From assembly GCA_020072585.1 (NCBI GenBank), contig JAIQGL010000034.1:1-64000 (forward strand): a stretch of DNA of 64,000 bases, written 5' to 3'. Source of the DNA: Terriglobia bacterium. Its GTDB lineage: Bacteria > Acidobacteriota > Terriglobia > Terriglobales > Acidobacteriaceae. A program made the translations under genes and the position numbers. Under the pieces are notes generated by a model that was given only the letters and a program-made list of their open reading frames with translations, was not told where the DNA came from and did not search any database. This document shows, piece by piece, positions 44,635 through 53,837 of the stretch; within the stretch, counting starts at the first letter, position 1, and the number at the start of each line of letters is the position of its first letter.

Positions 44635-45651
44635 CTATGCTCTCTTCCGCTTTGGCGGGGCGGTTACCACATCTACCAGGGACTTCAACGTTGCAATGTT
44701 CTGCAAATCGTCGCCGGGTTCGTCAATCGGCGTTTCCGCGATAAAAGCCGCATGTTCCGTTCGCGGATCATTCAATAACCGGCGAAATGCGTCCAAACCA
44801 ATTGTGCCTTTGCCGACGTGCTCATGGCGGTCGCGCCGGGAGCCGCGCGGGTCTTTCGCGTCATTGCAGTGCCAGGCCATTACATTCCGCAGGCCAATGG
44901 TTTCTTCCAGCTTCTGCACCGTTTCATGCCAGCCAGCTTCAGAGACAATGTCATAGCCTGAAACATGCGTATGGCACGTATCAATACAGGCGCCTACCGG
45001 ACAGACGGGCCGCAAATACTCAAGCAACTGGCCTACCTGATCAAACGACCCGCCGAGCGAAAACTCCGCTCCCGCGGTGTTCTCAATCAAGACGCGCAGG
45101 TTGGACTTCTCCAACTCCAGTCCCTCCGCCGCTTCAGCAATCGAGCGAGCCACCAACTCCAGCCCTTCTTCGCGGCTGCGTCCGCGGAATGAGCCGGGAT
45201 GCAGCACCAGAAACTCCGCGCTCAAGGCCAGGGCCCTCTGCAATTCGCCACGAAAAGCGATCACGGACTTGCGATGAAACTCCGCCGTCGCACTGGCCAG
45301 ATTCACCAGATAACTGCTATGAATCGCCATTGGCCCGATGCCATATTTCTCCCGCAAGCCACGCAAAGCATCACATTGCGCCTGCGCCAATGGATACGGC
45401 TTCCACTGCCGCGGGCTGGACGAAAATATCTGAAAAGTGTTGGCTCCCAGCCTGTAAGCACGCTCCGCTGCCATCTCAACGCCGCCTGCGGTCGAGGTAT
45501 GTATGCCGATTCGCCTCGGACCGGGCTTGGGCGGTTCGCCGTCAGCCCACAACAGAACGTCTTTCATGCTGAACCGTTTGCGTTCCGGAACGCCAGGCTG
45601 TTTCTGCTCTGGTATGGTGAGACGCTTACGCTCTGGTTCCCCTGACGGCAT
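44635..45651 (-). CDS. nfo: Endonuclease IV (deoxyribonuclease IV)
   Basis: AP endonuclease of base-excision repair, a TIM barrel with three zinc ions. Recognisable signatures are HTSTAGGVEMA, QIFSSSPRQW, HSSYLVNLAS, VLHPGSFRGRSREEGLE, IENTAGAEFSLGG, DTCHTHVSGYD and HCNDAKDPRGSRRDRHEHVGKG, supplying the His/Asp/Glu metal ligands. I place the start at 45651; ATGs at 45675 and 45567 are alternatives, the last giving the shortest form. A tandem PERKR-type repeat lies in the disputed N-terminus. The gene overlaps no other gene at its 3' end and follows leuS by 5 bp on the same strand. Confidence 0.93.
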   Translation of the reverse strand: MPSGEPERKRLTIPEQKQPGVPERKRFSMKDVLLWADGEPPKPGPRRIGIHTSTAGGVEMAAERAYRLGANTFQIFSSSPRQWKPYPLAQAQCDALRGLREKYGIGPMAIHSSYLVNLASATAEFHRKSVIAFRGELQRALALSAEFLVLHPGSFRGRSREEGLELVARSIAEAAEGLELEKSNLRVLIENTAGAEFSLGGSFDQVGQLLEYLRPVCPVGACIDTCHTHVSGYDIVSEAGWHETVQKLEETIGLRNVMAWHCNDAKDPRGSRRDRHEHVGKGTIGLDAFRRLLNDPRTEHAAFIAETPIDEPGDDLQNIATLKSLVDVVTAPPKRKRA

Positions 45652-45776
45652 GCGGTAAATGATTGATTTTAACATGCTAATTTCAGACTCTGGCGGTGCG
45701 CGGGCTTCGCATGCGGCAATTTGTATTGAGCGGGAAGAGCTTGCTATTCTCGCTTTTGCAGCCATACTCCCCTCAC

Positions 45777-47309
45777 ATGACAAAGAAAACAGCAGGCGCC
45801 GCGGTGGCAACCCAGCCACAACACAGCGCTGCGCTTCTTTCCGCAGTCACCACCGGCGTGGTCATCCTATTATTTGTGTTTATGCGCCTCTGGCGGCTGA
45901 CGGACGTCTCGCTGGACGGAGATGAAATCTTCAGCCTGTTGCTGGCGCGGTCAGACTGGCGCAGCCTGTTCGCCGGAGCAGTCCATGACGCGATCCATCC
46001 ACCGTTTTTCTACGTGCTATTGAAAGCATGGGTCTGGCTGGGAGGAGAGTCTTTGTTTTGGCTGCGGCTCTTCCCTGTTGTGGCGTCAACGCTGTGCCTG
46101 GTACCAGCGTTTTTATTGTGCGCCGACCTGGGAATTGCACGCGGTGCGCGCAACCTGGCGGTGGTCATCGCCAGCGTGCATCCTTACGCCATCTATTTTG
46201 CCCAGCACATGCGCATGTACTGTCTGCTGGCGCTGTTCGGACTCGCGTCCATCTGGAGCTTCGAGCGTTACTTAAAGGATGGATCGCATCGCAACCTGGT
46301 AATCCTCTCCGCCACAAACTTATTGCTGGTGTATTCGCACTACTACGGCTGGCTGATCATCGGACTGGAGTTTGCTTATTTATTGTGGCGCAAGCGCGAT
46401 GCTCTGCTGCCTTTTATTGTTGCGAGCGTGGCAGTGGCAGCGCTGTTCAGCCCCTGGGCGTGGGTTGCTGTGCAGTCTCTGCACAGCAAGGGTGGCCTTG
46501 CAGAAAATCTGGGCTGGATACCAAGACCGGATTTTAGTTACCTATCCTGGTTTTACGTGGAACTCTGTGGCCTGGGAGAGGCTCTGCGCTTTGGCGAGCG
46601 AATAACGGTGGCGATACTCGCATTTCTTTATTTCATGTACCGGCGGCGCGAGGAGACCGGCTTTCACTGGCTTGTGGTAGCCAGTCTGGCGCCGCCGCTG
46701 ATCACGTATCTGGTATCGCAGTGTTTGTCGCAATCCATCTGGGGCAGCCGTCACCTGATTTTTACACTGTGGCCCCTTCTGCTGGTGCTTGCCGACACGG
46801 TCTGGCGATTGCATGCCGTTGCGCGCGCGCTCGCCCTGGCGCTGATTCTCGCATGGGCTGGATACGCCGTGGAAACGTATTCACCGGAGCAACAAAAGAT
46901 CCACTGGGACAGGCTTACACTGGCAATGCTGGATGCGGAAAATGGAAATATCAGTCACATTCCACTCTATTCGGTAGATCCCTATCTTCACTACCCGATA
47001 TGGTTTCACCTGGAGTCCCTGAAGGACCAGCGGCTGAAGCAGCTAGGTCCTTATGTTAATTCCCGAAATGACATTGCCCTGCTCAGGAGCAAGGCAGCGA
47101 AGTTTGAAGTCAATAAAATAACCAGTCTGGACGCAGCGAAAGGCGATTACTTCTGGATAGGCTATATAGATTCGGCGTGGAAGGGTCGGTTGACCCCCAA
47201 GGAGATATTTGCAAAACGCGGCTGCAAAACCGAACTGGAGCTAAACGCAAAAGACCGCTTCCAGAGTGTCACGTTATTCAGGGTGCAATGCAGCCAGGGA
47301 AGCCCATAA
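45777..47309 (+). CDS. GT39-like membrane glycosyltransferase
   Basis: A 510-residue multi-pass protein of the ArnT/PMT type (GT-C fold). It has about ten or eleven TM helices. The acidic catalytic motif appears as SLDGDEIFSLLLARSD in the first periplasmic loop, followed by DAIHPPFFY. A long soluble C-terminal domain of about 120 residues follows the last helix. Such enzymes move sugar from a polyprenyl-phosphate donor onto lipid or protein on the outer face of the inner membrane. The substrate is unknown. The ATG at 45777 is preferred over one 81 bp upstream. Confidence 0.85.
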   Translation: MTKKTAGAAVATQPQHSAALLSAVTTGVVILLFVFMRLWRLTDVSLDGDEIFSLLLARSDWRSLFAGAVHDAIHPPFFYVLLKAWVWLGGESLFWLRLFPVVASTLCLVPAFLLCADLGIARGARNLAVVIASVHPYAIYFAQHMRMYCLLALFGLASIWSFERYLKDGSHRNLVILSATNLLLVYSHYYGWLIIGLEFAYLLWRKRDALLPFIVASVAVAALFSPWAWVAVQSLHSKGGLAENLGWIPRPDFSYLSWFYVELCGLGEALRFGERITVAILAFLYFMYRRREETGFHWLVVASLAPPLITYLVSQCLSQSIWGSRHLIFTLWPLLLVLADTVWRLHAVARALALALILAWAGYAVETYSPEQQKIHWDRLTLAMLDAENGNISHIPLYSVDPYLHYPIWFHLESLKDQRLKQLGPYVNSRNDIALLRSKAAKFEVNKITSLDAAKGDYFWIGYIDSAWKGRLTPKEIFAKRGCKTELELNAKDRFQSVTLFRVQCSQGSP

Positions 47310-47404
47310 ACTCCAGGCCTTCATCCTCCCATCAAGACGCTTTTAAATTGCTACCAGTGGCGTAATCAAAGTAAACTCAATGTTTGCGGGGGTTCTAAAA
47401 AGCT

Positions 47405-48466
47405 ATGTTAGTCGTAATGAAAGCGCATGCCAGCCAGGAACAGGTACGCGCTGTTTGTGAACGGATCGAGTCCCTTGGTTATCGGGCCCATCCTATTCCG
47501 GGAGCGCAACGCACGGCAATCGGCGTTACGGGCAACAAAGGGGCCATGGAGCCCGGCGCTCTGGACGAGATGTCTGGCGTGCAGGAAGTCATCCAGGTCA
47601 GCAAACCTTATAAGCTGGTGAGCCGCGATGCCAAGGAAGAGGATACAGTCATACGCTTTGCGGGCAGCGATGGCAGCTTTGGCGACCGTGACCTGGGGGT
47701 TGTGGCCGGTCCCTGCTCTATCGAATCGCGTGAACAGGCTTTTGCGATAGCAGAGCGCGTGGCCAAGGGTGGCGCTCGTTTTTTCCGCGGCGGAGCCTAT
47801 AAGCCTCGCACTTCACCCTACGCCTTCCAGGGTCTGGGCGAGGAAGGCTTGAAAATCATGGCGGAGATCCGCGACCGCTTCGGGCTGAAGATCATTACTG
47901 AGGCCCTGGACGATGAATCGCTGGTTCTGGTGGCTGACTACGCTGACGTGATCCAGATTGGCGCCCGCAACATGCAAAATTTCTCGCTGTTGAAGAAGGC
48001 CGGGCGGCTGCGCAAGCCGATCATGCTCAAGCGGGGCATGTCAGCGACGCTGGAAGAGTTCCTGATGGCGGCGGAATACATCCTGAGCGAAGGCAATTAT
48101 GAAGTGATCTTGTGCGAGCGCGGGGTGCGGACTTTTGCCGACCACACGCGCAATACTCTAGACCTGAGCATTGTTCCCGCAGTGCAGCGGCTGAGCCATC
48201 TGCCCATTATCGTTGATCCCAGCCATGGCACAGGCAAACGCAACAAAGTGCTGCCACTCTCACGGGCGGCGGTGGCGGTGGGCGCGGATGGGCTGATGGT
48301 GGAGGTCCACAACGACCCAGACCATGCTCTTTCAGACGGCATGCAGTCCATCTTCCCTGATCAATTTGACGAGTTGATGGAAGAAATACGGCAGATCGCG
48401 GCTGTATTGCACCGCAATGTCCAACGGCCACAAACACAACCGGCAGTTGCCAGGGCCGGCCGATAA
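47405..48466 (+). CDS. aroF: 3-deoxy-7-phosphoheptulonate (DAHP) synthase
   Basis: First enzyme of the shikimate pathway, condensing PEP and erythrose 4-phosphate. An N-terminal ferredoxin/ACT-like regulatory domain (residues 1-85) precedes a TIM barrel of the AroAI-beta type: [35 protein letters not shown]-like motif [21 protein letters not shown], and the metal-ligand region [10 protein letters not shown]. The gene symbol follows the Bacillus/Thermotoga naming and is approximate. The propeller lipoprotein gene follows 2 bp after the stop. Confidence 0.93.
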   Translation: MLVVMKAHASQEQVRAVCERIESLGYRAHPIPGAQRTAIGVTGNKGAMEPGALDEMSGVQEVIQVSKPYKLVSRDAKEEDTVIRFAGSDGSFGDRDLGVVAGPCSIESREQAFAIAERVAKGGARFFRGGAYKPRTSPYAFQGLGEEGLKIMAEIRDRFGLKIITEALDDESLVLVADYADVIQIGARNMQNFSLLKKAGRLRKPIMLKRGMSATLEEFLMAAEYILSEGNYEVILCERGVRTFADHTRNTLDLSIVPAVQRLSHLPIIVDPSHGTGKRNKVLPLSRAAVAVGADGLMVEVHNDPDHALSDGMQSIFPDQFDELMEEIRQIAAVLHRNVQRPQTQPAVARAGR

Positions 48467-48468
48467 AG

Positions 48469-49602
48469 TTGCGCACATTCGCTCCAGCGGTTTGCCTGGC
48501 CCTTGCCTTGCTTTGCGGCTGCAAGGAAACTCCCGAGCCCAGCAATAACTATCGCGAATACGCGTACGTCTCCAATGGCGGCAGCAACAGCGTCACCGTC
48601 ATTGACCTGCGAGCGCTGGCGATCCTGACCACGGTTTCCGTGGGGCGGAGCCCGACCGGACTCGCCGTGAATCCTAAAAAGAACGAGATCTACGTTGCGA
48701 ATACTGAGTCCAACAACATTAGTGTGATTGAGACGGAGAGCAATAAAGTGGTCTCAACCATCGGCGTCCACCGCGCGCCGTTTTTTATTGATGTCTCCCA
48801 TGATGGCAAGCGGGCCTACGTGGCCAACTCAGGCTCGGCAAACCTGTCCGTGATCGACCTGGAGCAGCGCAAAGTTCTCAAGTACATTCCTACGGGCAAT
48901 GGCAGCAATCTGGCACGGGTCACACCGGATGACAAGCTGGCAATTGTCGCGCTGCGCGATGAGGATTCCATTGCCATTGTTGATACGGAAAAACTGGCCG
49001 TCCGTAGCAAAGTAAAAATCTGCGCCAGGCCGGTTGAAATGGCCATTCTGCCGGATTCCAGCAAAGTCTTTGTGGCTTGCAGTGAATCCAAACAGGTGGG
49101 TGTGGTTGAATTGAAGACTGACAAGCTACTGGCGCTGCTGGACGTGGGAAAAACCCCGGTCCATCTGGTGGTAAAGCCGGATGGCGGCGAAGTTTTTGTG
49201 AGCAACTATGACGCCAGCTCCATCTCAGAAGTCGTTACCGGAACGAACGAGGTAAATAATACTTTCCAGATCGGCGACCACCCGGCGCGCGGATTGGTAT
49301 CACCCGACAATACCCTGCTCTATGTCACGAACTTTGGCTCTGATTCGGTGGCGGTCTACAGTATTGACAACGGCAAGCGGACAAGCTCCGTGCCTGTGGG
49401 CAGCCATCCCGAAGGGATGGCATTTTCTCCCAATCAACTGCTGTTACTGGTGGTGAATACCGCGAGTAGTGATATGACAGTACTGTCTCTGATTGACAGC
49501 AAGGGCAGGCCACAACCGGAAGCGCCGACGCTGGAAACCATGATCCCGCTGGGAAAAGACCCGCGTGCAATCGTGGTGAAGGCTTTTGTCAGCCAGAAAT
49601 AA
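48469..49602 (+). CDS. YVTN-family beta-propeller lipoprotein
   Basis: A 377-residue exported protein with lipobox LLCGC at residues 14-18 and seven repeats of about 42 residues with the YVAN(T/S)xSxxISVI pattern. It is a YVTN-type beta-propeller. The TTG start is 2 bp after the aroF stop; no ATG in frame lies nearby. Coupling to aroF may be accidental. Confidence 0.85.
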   Translation: MRTFAPAVCLALALLCGCKETPEPSNNYREYAYVSNGGSNSVTVIDLRALAILTTVSVGRSPTGLAVNPKKNEIYVANTESNNISVIETESNKVVSTIGVHRAPFFIDVSHDGKRAYVANSGSANLSVIDLEQRKVLKYIPTGNGSNLARVTPDDKLAIVALRDEDSIAIVDTEKLAVRSKVKICARPVEMAILPDSSKVFVACSESKQVGVVELKTDKLLALLDVGKTPVHLVVKPDGGEVFVSNYDASSISEVVTGTNEVNNTFQIGDHPARGLVSPDNTLLYVTNFGSDSVAVYSIDNGKRTSSVPVGSHPEGMAFSPNQLLLLVVNTASSDMTVLSLIDSKGRPQPEAPTLETMIPLGKDPRAIVVKAFVSQK

Positions 49603-50367
49603 TCAGCGCAGACCCAGACCGCCATCCACGGTAAGCACCTGGCCGGTAATGAAATGCGGAGCGGTAGCAAAATACATCACAGCGCTAACCACGTCCTGCG
49701 GCGCGCCATTCGTTTTCATCGGCGTGTGCGATGCAAGCCGCTCAAGCAGCGCGGGGTACTTCTCCCCTTCCGCTGCAATCATGCCGGGCGCAACGCAATT
49801 TACGGCGATCTCCGGGGCCAGCGCCTTTGCCATGACCTGCGTGAGCATGTGCAACGCAGCCTTGGATGAGCAGTAATGAGCATGCGTGGCCCAGGACTTC
49901 TCTCCACCCAGCGATCCCATATTTATGATGCGCCCATGAGCTTTGCGTAGCGCCGGAATACAGCGCTGAGAAATCAGGAAGGGCGCACGTACGTTCACCG
50001 AGAAGGCTTCATCCCACTCTTCCGCAGTAATGTCTTCAAAGGCAGCGGTTTGAAAAACACCGGCGTTATTGACCAGAAGATCGAGTTGGCCGAAATGATC
50101 GAGAACAGCATTGATGGTTCGAGCTATGCTCTTCTCTTTGCGAACATCGCAACGAATGCCGAACACTCTGGGTGCAGAGCGTTCAATGAGTCGCAGAGTG
50201 CGATTGGCATCGTCCACAGAATTCAAATAGGTGAAGGCCACGTTGGCCCCGGCCTTGGCCATGGCCAGTGCGATGGCACGGCCCAGACGGCGAGCTCCGC
50301 CGGTGACTAATACGGTCTTGCCCTTCAAATCACTCACCAGGGAATTGTAAATGCCGCATGGCGGCAA
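49603..50367 (-). CDS. SDR oxidoreductase, pteridine-reductase/FabG-like
   Basis: A 254-residue classical SDR with TGGARRLGRA (RR pattern seen in pteridine reductase-like and some FabG-like members), NNAGV, catalytic Ser region NMGSLGG, and active-site HYCSSKAA where Tyr and Lys are both present. The C-terminus is QVLTVDGGLGLR, standard for FabG-like enzymes. The ATG at 50367 sits within a TGCCGCATGGCGGCA palindrome; a GTG at 50337 just before the Rossmann strand is an alternative. Divergent from htrA. Confidence 0.85.
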   Translation of the reverse strand: MPPCGIYNSLVSDLKGKTVLVTGGARRLGRAIALAMAKAGANVAFTYLNSVDDANRTLRLIERSAPRVFGIRCDVRKEKSIARTINAVLDHFGQLDLLVNNAGVFQTAAFEDITAEEWDEAFSVNVRAPFLISQRCIPALRKAHGRIINMGSLGGEKSWATHAHYCSSKAALHMLTQVMAKALAPEIAVNCVAPGMIAAEGEKYPALLERLASHTPMKTNGAPQDVVSAVMYFATAPHFITGQVLTVDGGLGLR

Positions 50368-50413
50368 GCCGCTGGATGAATCTTTTCCTTTACGCTCTCT
50401 ATCTAATGGATTT

Positions 50414-51409
50414 ATGAGTAGTAACCCTTATTTGATTTCATTTCCGGGACCGGGAGTACAGACTGCATCGCCTCAAGTAACTGAAGCCGAGGCCATGGAT
50501 GCTTATTCCCGCGTGGTAACCACAGTGGCTGAGTCAGTAAGCCCTGCCGTGGTCCGCATTCAGGTGGAAAATAAGCAAGGCCGCGGCGGCAGCGGTTCTG
50601 GTTTTATCTTTACCCCGGATGGATTCATTCTTACGAACAGCCATGTGGTCCACGGCGGAGAGAAAATTACCGTCTGGACCCCGGATTCCGGGGACTTTAA
50701 AGCACAGCTTGTCGGTGAAGATCCAGATACGGACCTTGCTCTGTTGCGCATTGATGCGCCCGCGTTGCACAGCGTGAAGCTGGGCGATTCCCGCAGGATC
50801 CGCGTGGGGCAACTGGTCGTCGCTATCGGCAATCCCTACGGCTTTCAATACACGGTGACCGCGGGCGTGGTAAGCGCGCTGGGCCGCAGTTTGCGGTCCC
50901 AGTCAGGACGTCTGATTGAAGACGTAATTCAGACCGATGCGGCACTGAATCCGGGCAATTCCGGCGGCCCTCTGGTGAATGCTTTGGGTGAGGTTGTGGG
51001 CGTGAACACCGCCACAATCCTGCCCGCGCAAGGGCTGTGTTTTGCCATTTCAATTAACACAGCGCAGTTTATTGCCAGCAGGCTGATCCGTTACGGGCTG
51101 GTGCGGCGAAGCTACATTGGAGTGCAGGCACAAACAGCCACATTGAACCGCACCATCGCGCGCCACTACGATCTAAAGACCTCAACGGGCGCGCTCATTC
51201 TGGCGGCGGAGCCAGGAAGTCCGGCGCAGCGCGCGGGCCTGCAGGAAGGCGACGTGATCGCACAACTCGACGGTGAAGTGGTGGAGGGCGTGGACGTACT
51301 TCATCGTTTACTAGGCGAAGACCGGATCGGCGTATCGACCCATCTGACAGTTCTGCGCGGCTCCCGCAAACTTGAATTCACGGTAGTACCGGAGATGCGG
51401 CCAGGGTAA
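50414..51409 (+). CDS. HtrA/DegP-like serine protease with PDZ domain
   Basis: A 331-residue S1C protease. Catalytic triad His in TNSHVVHG, Asp in DTDLALLRI and Ser in NPGNSGGPL, followed by a PDZ domain (GALILAAEPGSPAQRAGLQEGDVIAQLDG, split here by its strands). No clear signal peptide or TM segment precedes the protease; the N-terminus is polar with a short LISFPGPG stretch. It may be cytoplasmic, or the start may be wrong. It is divergent from the SDR with 46 bp between. Confidence 0.9.
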   Translation: MSSNPYLISFPGPGVQTASPQVTEAEAMDAYSRVVTTVAESVSPAVVRIQVENKQGRGGSGSGFIFTPDGFILTNSHVVHGGEKITVWTPDSGDFKAQLVGEDPDTDLALLRIDAPALHSVKLGDSRRIRVGQLVVAIGNPYGFQYTVTAGVVSALGRSLRSQSGRLIEDVIQTDAALNPGNSGGPLVNALGEVVGVNTATILPAQGLCFAISINTAQFIASRLIRYGLVRRSYIGVQAQTATLNRTIARHYDLKTSTGALILAAEPGSPAQRAGLQEGDVIAQLDGEVVEGVDVLHRLLGEDRIGVSTHLTVLRGSRKLEFTVVPEMRPG

Positions 51410-51454
51410 GCACTTCCCTGGCCGCCCTCCGTGTGTAGTTATGGGTGGGGCGAA

Positions 51455-52564
51455 CTACCGTCTCTTCTGGTTTCGCTTTACATCACTGCACAGCTTCTTC
51501 CATCTCTCTTTCTCTGACCGGCGAAGGTTGTTGTCAACCTGCGCGGCAGCATGACGGAGTTCACGACGAAGTTTGAGATAGCTGCGCCAGCGTGCATCGT
51601 CGATCTGGCCGGCAGCGCGGGCGGCTTGCACAGCACAGCCGGGCTCGATGTTGTGGGTGCAGTCGCGAAAAGCACAGGACGCGGCGAGCGCCTCGATTTC
51701 CGGAAACGCCTGGTCCACGGCAGATTGCGGGCCTCCCTGCCGGAGATCATGCGACCAGAGCTGTAGCTCACGAATTCCTGGATTATCGAGAACCAGTCCG
51801 CCGTTGGGCAGAAAAAACAGTTCGCGATGCGTGGTGGTGTGCCGTCCGCGACCATCAGTTTCGCGGGTGGGCTGGGTGACTTGTGCTGCGGTCCCCAGTA
51901 ATTGATTCACGATGGTGGACTTGCCGGCGCCCGATGAACCGACAAGCGCCGCCGTCTGGCCGGACGCGATCCATGGCAGTAAGGCGTCGGCAGCGGCGCC
52001 GCTGGTTGTGACGTTCAGCGCCGAAATCGCTACAACCGGCACGCCGGAAGCTACGGCTGTAACTTCTTCCATGCGTGTTCTGAGATCGGAGCAAAGATCG
52101 GCCTTGTTGAGCACGATCACAGCGGATGCTCCGCTCTGCGCTACAGCCACAAGGTAGCGTTCCAGCCGGCGCAGGTTATAGTCATGGTCAAGACCGCAAA
52201 CAACGAACAGCAGGTCAACATTTGCGGCGATCACTTGTTCTTGCGCCGCTTCGCCGCTGGCCTTCCGGGAGAATTTTGTCTTTCGCGGCAAGACATCAGT
52301 GATAATCGCCAGATCCACAGGCGAATACTGGCGAACGGCCACCCAGTCACCCACGGTAGGCAGTTCGCCGGGCTCGGCACGGTACAACAGCGCTCCGGCG
52401 ACTTCCGCGGCGGATTCACCGGCTTCTGTCCAAAGTGAATAGGTATGCCGGTGTTGCGCGAGAATGCGCGCGGGCTTTAACCCCTTGTCGGCGAAATCAA
52501 TGAAACTTTGGGCCCAGGATTCGTTCCATCCTGCCAATTGCAAATGCATTTCGGTACGCTCCAA
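51455..52564 (-). CDS. rsgA: Ribosome small-subunit GTPase RsgA
   Basis: Circularly permuted GTPase that matures the 30S subunit. In order: OB-like N-terminal domain (residues 30-100), G4 motif NKAD, P-loop GSSGAGKST, then G3 DNPGIREL, and the zinc-binding CAFRDCTHNIEPGC region before the C-terminal helices. The permuted order G4-G1-G3 is diagnostic. The extra charged C-terminal tail (KRNQKRR) is unusual but plausible. 369 residues. Confidence 0.95.
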   Translation of the reverse strand: MERTEMHLQLAGWNESWAQSFIDFADKGLKPARILAQHRHTYSLWTEAGESAAEVAGALLYRAEPGELPTVGDWVAVRQYSPVDLAIITDVLPRKTKFSRKASGEAAQEQVIAANVDLLFVVCGLDHDYNLRRLERYLVAVAQSGASAVIVLNKADLCSDLRTRMEEVTAVASGVPVVAISALNVTTSGAAADALLPWIASGQTAALVGSSGAGKSTIVNQLLGTAAQVTQPTRETDGRGRHTTTHRELFFLPNGGLVLDNPGIRELQLWSHDLRQGGPQSAVDQAFPEIEALAASCAFRDCTHNIEPGCAVQAARAAGQIDDARWRSYLKLRRELRHAAAQVDNNLRRSEKERWKKLCSDVKRNQKRR

Positions 52565-52803
52565 TTCGGTTGCGGAGTCCAGCGCAGTCAGGGCGCACAG
52601 AGGCGCAGAGACACGTCTGGAACCTGATTTTTAAGGAGTTACAACAGAAAGCGCCGAATTAGAGGATGGCAGTCATAGGCGTGAGAAGAGTGTAACGTAT
52701 TTTGGCTGTTTTCGGGACCGCAGATTTTGTGGAGATGCGTATTTGGCCGCATAGGCCGGGAAATTGGACATTCCTCCCATGAAGCGCCCATGAACGGGTT
52801 CTA

Positions 52804-53046
52804 AGGCTTGCTAAGGTGTATTGCTGATCTCGCCTGTCTCAATCCCCGCATTCTGCGCAGGCGGGACGCAAGTGCGGAAACCCTGTTCGAATAAGATTTC
52901 CCGCTGGTTACCTCTGTACTCTTGTTGATCTGCGGCAGTCCTGCGATGATCGCTGTGCATTAACAATCTGGTTGGTGGTTTCGGGGGAAAGCACCCGACC
53001 AGATTTTTGGGCTCTTAAGCAGGCCTCGGTGAAGAACCGAGGCCTG
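52804..53046 (+). ncRNA. Structured non-coding RNA candidate, possibly 6S RNA
   Basis: A gene-free 500-bp gap contains nested pairings. AGGCTTGCTAAG (52804-52815) can pair with CTTAAGCAGGCCT (53014-53026) with one bulge, closing a structure of about 225 nt. Inside, a GCGGAAA...TTTCCCGC hairpin encloses CCCTGTTCGAATAAGA, and a stem based on TCTGGT/ACCAGA lies at about 52967-53003. A terminator hairpin overlaps the 3' closing strand and is followed by TAGTTCTTTT. The long rod with central loop and the CCCTG motif resemble 6S RNA, but the match is by eye only. Confidence 0.5.
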
Positions 53047-53056
53047 TAGTTCTTTT
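53020..53056 (+). terminator. Intrinsic terminator of the ncRNA candidate
   Basis: Perfect 10-bp stem CAGGCCTCGG/CCGAGGCCTG with a 7-nt loop followed by TAGTTCTTTT on the plus strand. No plus-strand protein gene lies upstream within 1.6 kb, so it supports an independent RNA transcript. Confidence 0.75.
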
Positions 53057-53068
53057 AGGGTTACTTCC

Positions 53069-53602
53069 TTACATATTTCCTTCGTCAGCAGACGGCCCAT
53101 AGATTGAAGGCACAGGCACATCGTTCAGACGCAGATAGACGCCCAGTTGTGCGCGGTGATGGACGGTGTGATTCATAATAAAGCTGCGCAGAACGGCGAT
53201 GCGTGGCATGGTAAAAATCGTGTTGCTGCCTGAGGTGAAAGTCCAGGGCTTCAGCAGATGAGCATCCGTGGCTTCAGCGATGATTTTGCGTGCGGTAGCG
53301 GTGTTCTTGTCAAAAGCTGCCAACACTTCATCACGTGACTTTAATTCAGTGTTGGGCGGTGCGGTGGCGACGTCAAAGACGTCCTGACCAACAATGGCTT
53401 CCGTCCAATGAGTGATGGTGGCCAGATGGGAGGCCAGTGCGCCCAGAGACATCGACTTGGCATGCGGCTTAAAGCTTAGCTTGTCGTCAGGAACGCGCTC
53501 CAGCGACTTGCGCGTGTTGGCCATTTCATGGTCGAACTCAGGCAGCAGGGACTGGCTAATGGTCCTGCTTTCGTGCGGGAAGGTTTGCGGCTGTGCAGCC
53601 AT
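53069..53602 (-). CDS. DinB superfamily protein
   Basis: A 177-residue DinB-family protein. His ligands appear in LASHLATITHW (second helix) and MNHTVHHRAQLGVYLRL (C-terminal helix), the typical DinB_2 pattern with GALASHL. The start at 53602 has AAGGAGA upstream. Thiol-dependent chemistry is inferred from the family; no partner gene. Distinct from the other DinB protein at 38499-39092. Confidence 0.85.
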   Translation of the reverse strand: MAAQPQTFPHESRTISQSLLPEFDHEMANTRKSLERVPDDKLSFKPHAKSMSLGALASHLATITHWTEAIVGQDVFDVATAPPNTELKSRDEVLAAFDKNTATARKIIAEATDAHLLKPWTFTSGSNTIFTMPRIAVLRSFIMNHTVHHRAQLGVYLRLNDVPVPSIYGPSADEGNM

Positions 53603-53837
53603 GGTTATCTCCTTAAACAACGCAGATCAGATGATTGTACTCATTGCGCGACTCAATATAGTTTCGTGCGCCTGTTAAATATTCGAAATATTTTTTTAAA
53701 GAGTCCTTAATGATCCGCCGGATTGGGTGGTTGAAAGGAGCATAAGGTTGAGGGATGGAAGGCAAAAAACGAGGGATGAAAGGCAAAAAATGTCCAGACC
53801 CGGTGTGTTCCCCGGATCCGGACAAATTGTTTCTGCT

